Part shown: positions 62,368 through 64,000 of the stretch, piece by piece
Layout of the letters: each line of letters starts with the position of its first letter
Numbering within the stretch: the stretch's first letter is position 1
Origin: Solimonas sp. SE-A11
GTDB lineage: Bacteria; Pseudomonadota; Gammaproteobacteria; Nevskiales; Nevskiaceae
Direction: 5' to 3'
NCBI RefSeq assembly: GCF_030345715.1
Contig: NZ_JAUASX010000003.1
Location: forward strand, 247,010 to 311,009
DNA: 64,000 nt
Program-made: the position numbers and the translations under genes
Notes under the pieces: model-generated
Database searches by the model: none
What the model was told of the DNA's origin: nothing
What the model saw: only the letters and a program-made list of their open reading frames with translations

Positions 62368-62751
62368 CTAGGAGACCTTGCCGGGGATGTAGTGATCGAA
62401 GGGCAGGATCTCGATGCCCCAGCCGACGTCCTCGCCCAGTTCGGCTGCCGGGTGCCTGGAGGCGATGGCAATGGCCTCCGTGATGTCCTCAGCCTCGATC
62501 AGGAACAAGCCGCCGACCATCTCCTTGGCCTCGGCATAAGGACCGTCGGTGACCACCGGCTTGCCGTTGCGAGGGCGGATACAGACACGGTGCTGCGGCT
62601 CCGACAGGGAGGCGGCGAACAGCATGCGGCCGGTGGCCTGCAACTGCGCGTCGCGCGGCGGGCACTGGCTGACCAGGGCCTGCATGGCCTCCGGGCTGAG
62701 TGCGGCGAACTTCTCCGCGTCGTAGTAGCCCAGGCAGAGGAATTTCTTCAT
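62368..62751 (-). CDS. YCII/DGPF-domain protein adjacent to ECF42
   Basis: A 127-residue YCII-related protein with the motif TDGPYAEAKEMVGGLFLIEA (DGPF-like) and an N-terminal KKFLCLGYYD. The catalytic or ligand role is unknown. Its stop adjoins the sigma-factor ATG with no gap (62368/62367), so the two are very likely co-transcribed. DGPF proteins are thought to take part in ECF42 signalling. Confidence 0.92.
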   Translation of the reverse strand: MKKFLCLGYYDAEKFAALSPEAMQALVSQCPPRDAQLQATGRMLFAASLSEPQHRVCIRPRNGKPVVTDGPYAEAKEMVGGLFLIEAEDITEAIAIASRHPAAELGEDVGWGIEILPFDHYIPGKVS

Positions 62752-62770
62752 CGGTGATGTTCCGCTGCGA

Positions 62771-63388
62771 TCAGGACCGGGAGGCGTCGGACACGGCCGG
62801 CGGATCCTGCGAGACTTCCGCCGGTGCGGCCGGGGCTTCGGTAGCCGGCGCCGCGGCGGGCGCCGTCTCGGCCAGCGACTTCAGCGTGGCCAGGCCGGTC
62901 TCGAAGTCCTTGCCGATCATCTGGTCCATGTCGAACAGGACGCCCATCAGCTTCGACAGGTAGTTGGCAGGCCCATGCATCGCCCAGGCGAGGCGGGTGG
63001 CGTTGCCCTCCGGCGTCATCGTGAATTCGGCGATGTTGCTCGACTCGAAGGGGCGGAAGAAGTCGAGCTTGATGCCGATGCTGTGGGGTGGGGTGACCTC
63101 GGTGATCTCCATGCGGCCGGCGCCGATGTCCTTGTTGCCGTCCCAGGCATAGATCGCACCCAGGCCGCTGTCGGCGCCGCTGTAGCTGCGCTTCAGGGCC
63201 GGATCGAGCTTTTCGTAGGGCGACCACTTCGTCCACTGGTGGAAGTCGGCGATCAGCGGGTAGATGGCCTCGGGCGGGGCGTTGACCAGGGTGGTGCGCT
63301 CGACGCGGAAGCTGTCGGGCTGGGTCGCGGCGTAGGCCAGCAGGCCGGCGATGGCGACCGCGATGACGATGAGGATCTTCTTGAGCAT
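62771..63388 (-). CDS. SRPBCC-domain membrane-anchored protein
   Basis: A 205-residue protein with an N-terminal membrane helix (MLKKILIVIAVAIAGLLAYA) and a SRPBCC helix-grip domain (TTLVNAPPEAIYPLIADFHQWTKWSPYE in part: PEAIYPLIADF). An Ala/Pro-rich tail follows. Members are often labelled as activator-of-Hsp90-like or polyketide cyclase proteins. I chose the ATG at 63388; the longer frame starts in the neighbouring gene. It lies between the two YCII genes. Confidence 0.85.
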   Translation of the reverse strand: MLKKILIVIAVAIAGLLAYAATQPDSFRVERTTLVNAPPEAIYPLIADFHQWTKWSPYEKLDPALKRSYSGADSGLGAIYAWDGNKDIGAGRMEITEVTPPHSIGIKLDFFRPFESSNIAEFTMTPEGNATRLAWAMHGPANYLSKLMGVLFDMDQMIGKDFETGLATLKSLAETAPAAAPATEAPAAPAEVSQDPPAVSDASRS

Positions 63389-63401
63389 GGCGCGATTCCC
63401 T

Positions 63402-63824
63402 TCAGGCCCTCTGGCCGATCTTCTGCTGCATGTCGACAAAATCCGAGGCGGCTTCCTGCACGTCGGCCGGGAAGTCTTCGAACTCCTGCACCTGGCGGAT
63501 CTCGATGACCTCGTTGTCGCCGCCGGGGCAGCGCCGGGCCCACTCGATGGCTTCCTCGCGGGACTTCACCTGGATCATCCAGTATCCACCCAGCACCTCC
63601 TTGGCCTCGGCGAAGGGGCCGTCGGTGACGCTGGGCTGGCCGCCCTTGAAGGATACCCGGGCGCCCATCGAAGGGGGATGCAGGCCGTCCAGGGCCAGCA
63701 GGACGCCGGCCTCCTGCAGGGCGGCGTTGTATTTCATCATCGCCTCGACGGCGGCCGCGTCGGGCATGGTGCCCGGGGCGGCGCTCTCGTAGCCGCCGGG
63801 AATCATCAGCATCATGAAGCGCAT
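63402..63824 (-). CDS. YCII/DGPF-domain protein (second copy)
   Basis: A 140-residue YCII-related protein with VTDGPFAEAKEVLGGYWMI, here a canonical DGPF. The N-terminus is MRFMMLMIPGGYES. It is related to but distinct from the copy at 62368-62751. Its position upstream of the SRPBCC and sigma genes suggests one transcript. Confidence 0.92.
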   Translation of the reverse strand: MRFMMLMIPGGYESAAPGTMPDAAAVEAMMKYNAALQEAGVLLALDGLHPPSMGARVSFKGGQPSVTDGPFAEAKEVLGGYWMIQVKSREEAIEWARRCPGGDNEVIEIRQVQEFEDFPADVQEAASDFVDMQQKIGQRA

Positions 63825-63826
63825 GA

Positions 63827-63883
63827 TCAGGCCTCCCCGATGACGTGGATCATCCAGGTGACGCCGAACTTGTCGTTCTGGGA
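63827..63883 (-). pseudogene. 3' fragment of a VOC/PhnB-like gene
   Basis: The minus strand reads NDKFGVTWMIHVIGEA then stop at 63827-63829, matching the C-terminal end of PhnB-like VOC (glyoxalase fold) proteins. Upstream of about 63884 the sequence changes abruptly to AT-rich repeats, so the rest of the gene is missing from this side. VOC genes are common partners of ECF42/DGPF clusters. The boundary is estimated. Confidence 0.65.
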
Positions 63884-64000
63884 AGTCGGAATTAAAAACC
63901 CCACCAAGAATTTAAACCCCCAATAAATTAGGAATTTAGACCCTCTTAAGCCAACTAAGCTAGCGTCTCAAGTCAGCTATGCACCATTTTGGCGCACGAT
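63884..64000. mobile_element. End of a probable insertion element, cut by the window
   Basis: AT-rich, unlike its surroundings, with three related repeats GGAATTAAAAACCCC (63888-63902), AGAATTTAAACCCCC (63907-63921) and GGAATTTAGACCCTC (63931-63945). Multiple terminal repeats like these are typical of IS21-family ends. No transposase lies within the window, so the family is a guess. Confidence 0.5.

Overview
The window is a high-GC bacterial chromosome segment, densely coding on both strands. The gene order rodZ-ispG-hisS-yfgM-bamB-der, the convergent cutA-dsbD-like-tlpA-aroQ-accB-accC cluster and the abundance of Baeyer-Villiger-type monooxygenases, DUF1302 and OruR-like AraC regulators point to a gammaproteobacterium. 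A member of Nevskiales/Solimonadaceae or a relative is my best guess. That placement is an inference from gene content, not a measured match. No tRNA, rRNA or CRISPR array was seen.

Layout. (1) 1-6.6 kb: housekeeping genes on +: rodZ (5' end outside the window), ispG, hisS, yfgM, bamB (tightly overlapping), a terminator, then der. (2) 6.6-10.5 kb: a minus-strand operon cutA, a stand-alone DsbD N-terminal domain, a TlpA-like thioredoxin, aroQ, accB, accC. (3) 10.5-18.6 kb, +: MATE transporter, two tandem paralogous 7TM-type histidine kinases with no response regulator, 1-Cys peroxiredoxin, small lipoprotein, ilvD. (4) 18.7-26.4 kb: two coupled hypothetical genes and an AraC regulator (-), facing an SDR / patatin / flavin monooxygenase / metal-dependent hydrolase / methyltransferase / SRPBCC run (+). 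(5) 26.4-39 kb: single genes: DUF1631 protein, a small membrane protein behind a strong sigma-54 promoter, transglutaminase-like protein, RluA-type synthase, diguanylate cyclase, SDR, EamA transporter, Tat-exported dienelactone hydrolase, aldo/keto reductase, DUF3592 protein, choice-of-anchor I lipoprotein. (6) 39-47.3 kb: lipid or terpenoid-type catabolism: carotenoid/retinol-type FAD oxidoreductase, MpaB-like oxygenase, nitronate monooxygenase, acyl-CoA dehydrogenase, AraC regulator, DUF1302 outer-membrane protein. (7) 47.3-51.1 kb: a lower-GC, probably acquired stretch with a Tat lipoprotein, a divergent TetR regulator separated by a perfect palindrome, and a complete IS1182-family element. 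(8) 51.2-56.7 kb: thioesterase-like, secreted hypothetical, ABC1/UbiB kinase, serine hydrolase, and a terC gene behind a yybP-ykoY (Mn2+) riboswitch. (9) 56.7-60.9 kb: a second flavin monooxygenase / di-iron ferritin-like / SDR / TetR module. (10) 61-64 kb: an ECF42-type sigma factor with two YCII (DGPF) proteins and an SRPBCC protein. A VOC gene next to them is cut off by what looks like the end of another insertion element at the window edge.

How the genes may work together. Two separate loci (19.7-25.9 kb and 56.7-60.9 kb) each combine a Baeyer-Villiger-like monooxygenase, a helical protein with paired E-x-x-H motifs, an SDR and a divergent regulator. An alcohol to ketone to ester to hydrolysis route is a reasonable hypothesis. 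Together with the acyl-CoA dehydrogenase locus this suggests an organism that degrades hydrophobic or alicyclic compounds. Candidate operators, including AraC-type direct repeats spaced by 22 bp, are visible for several of these loci.
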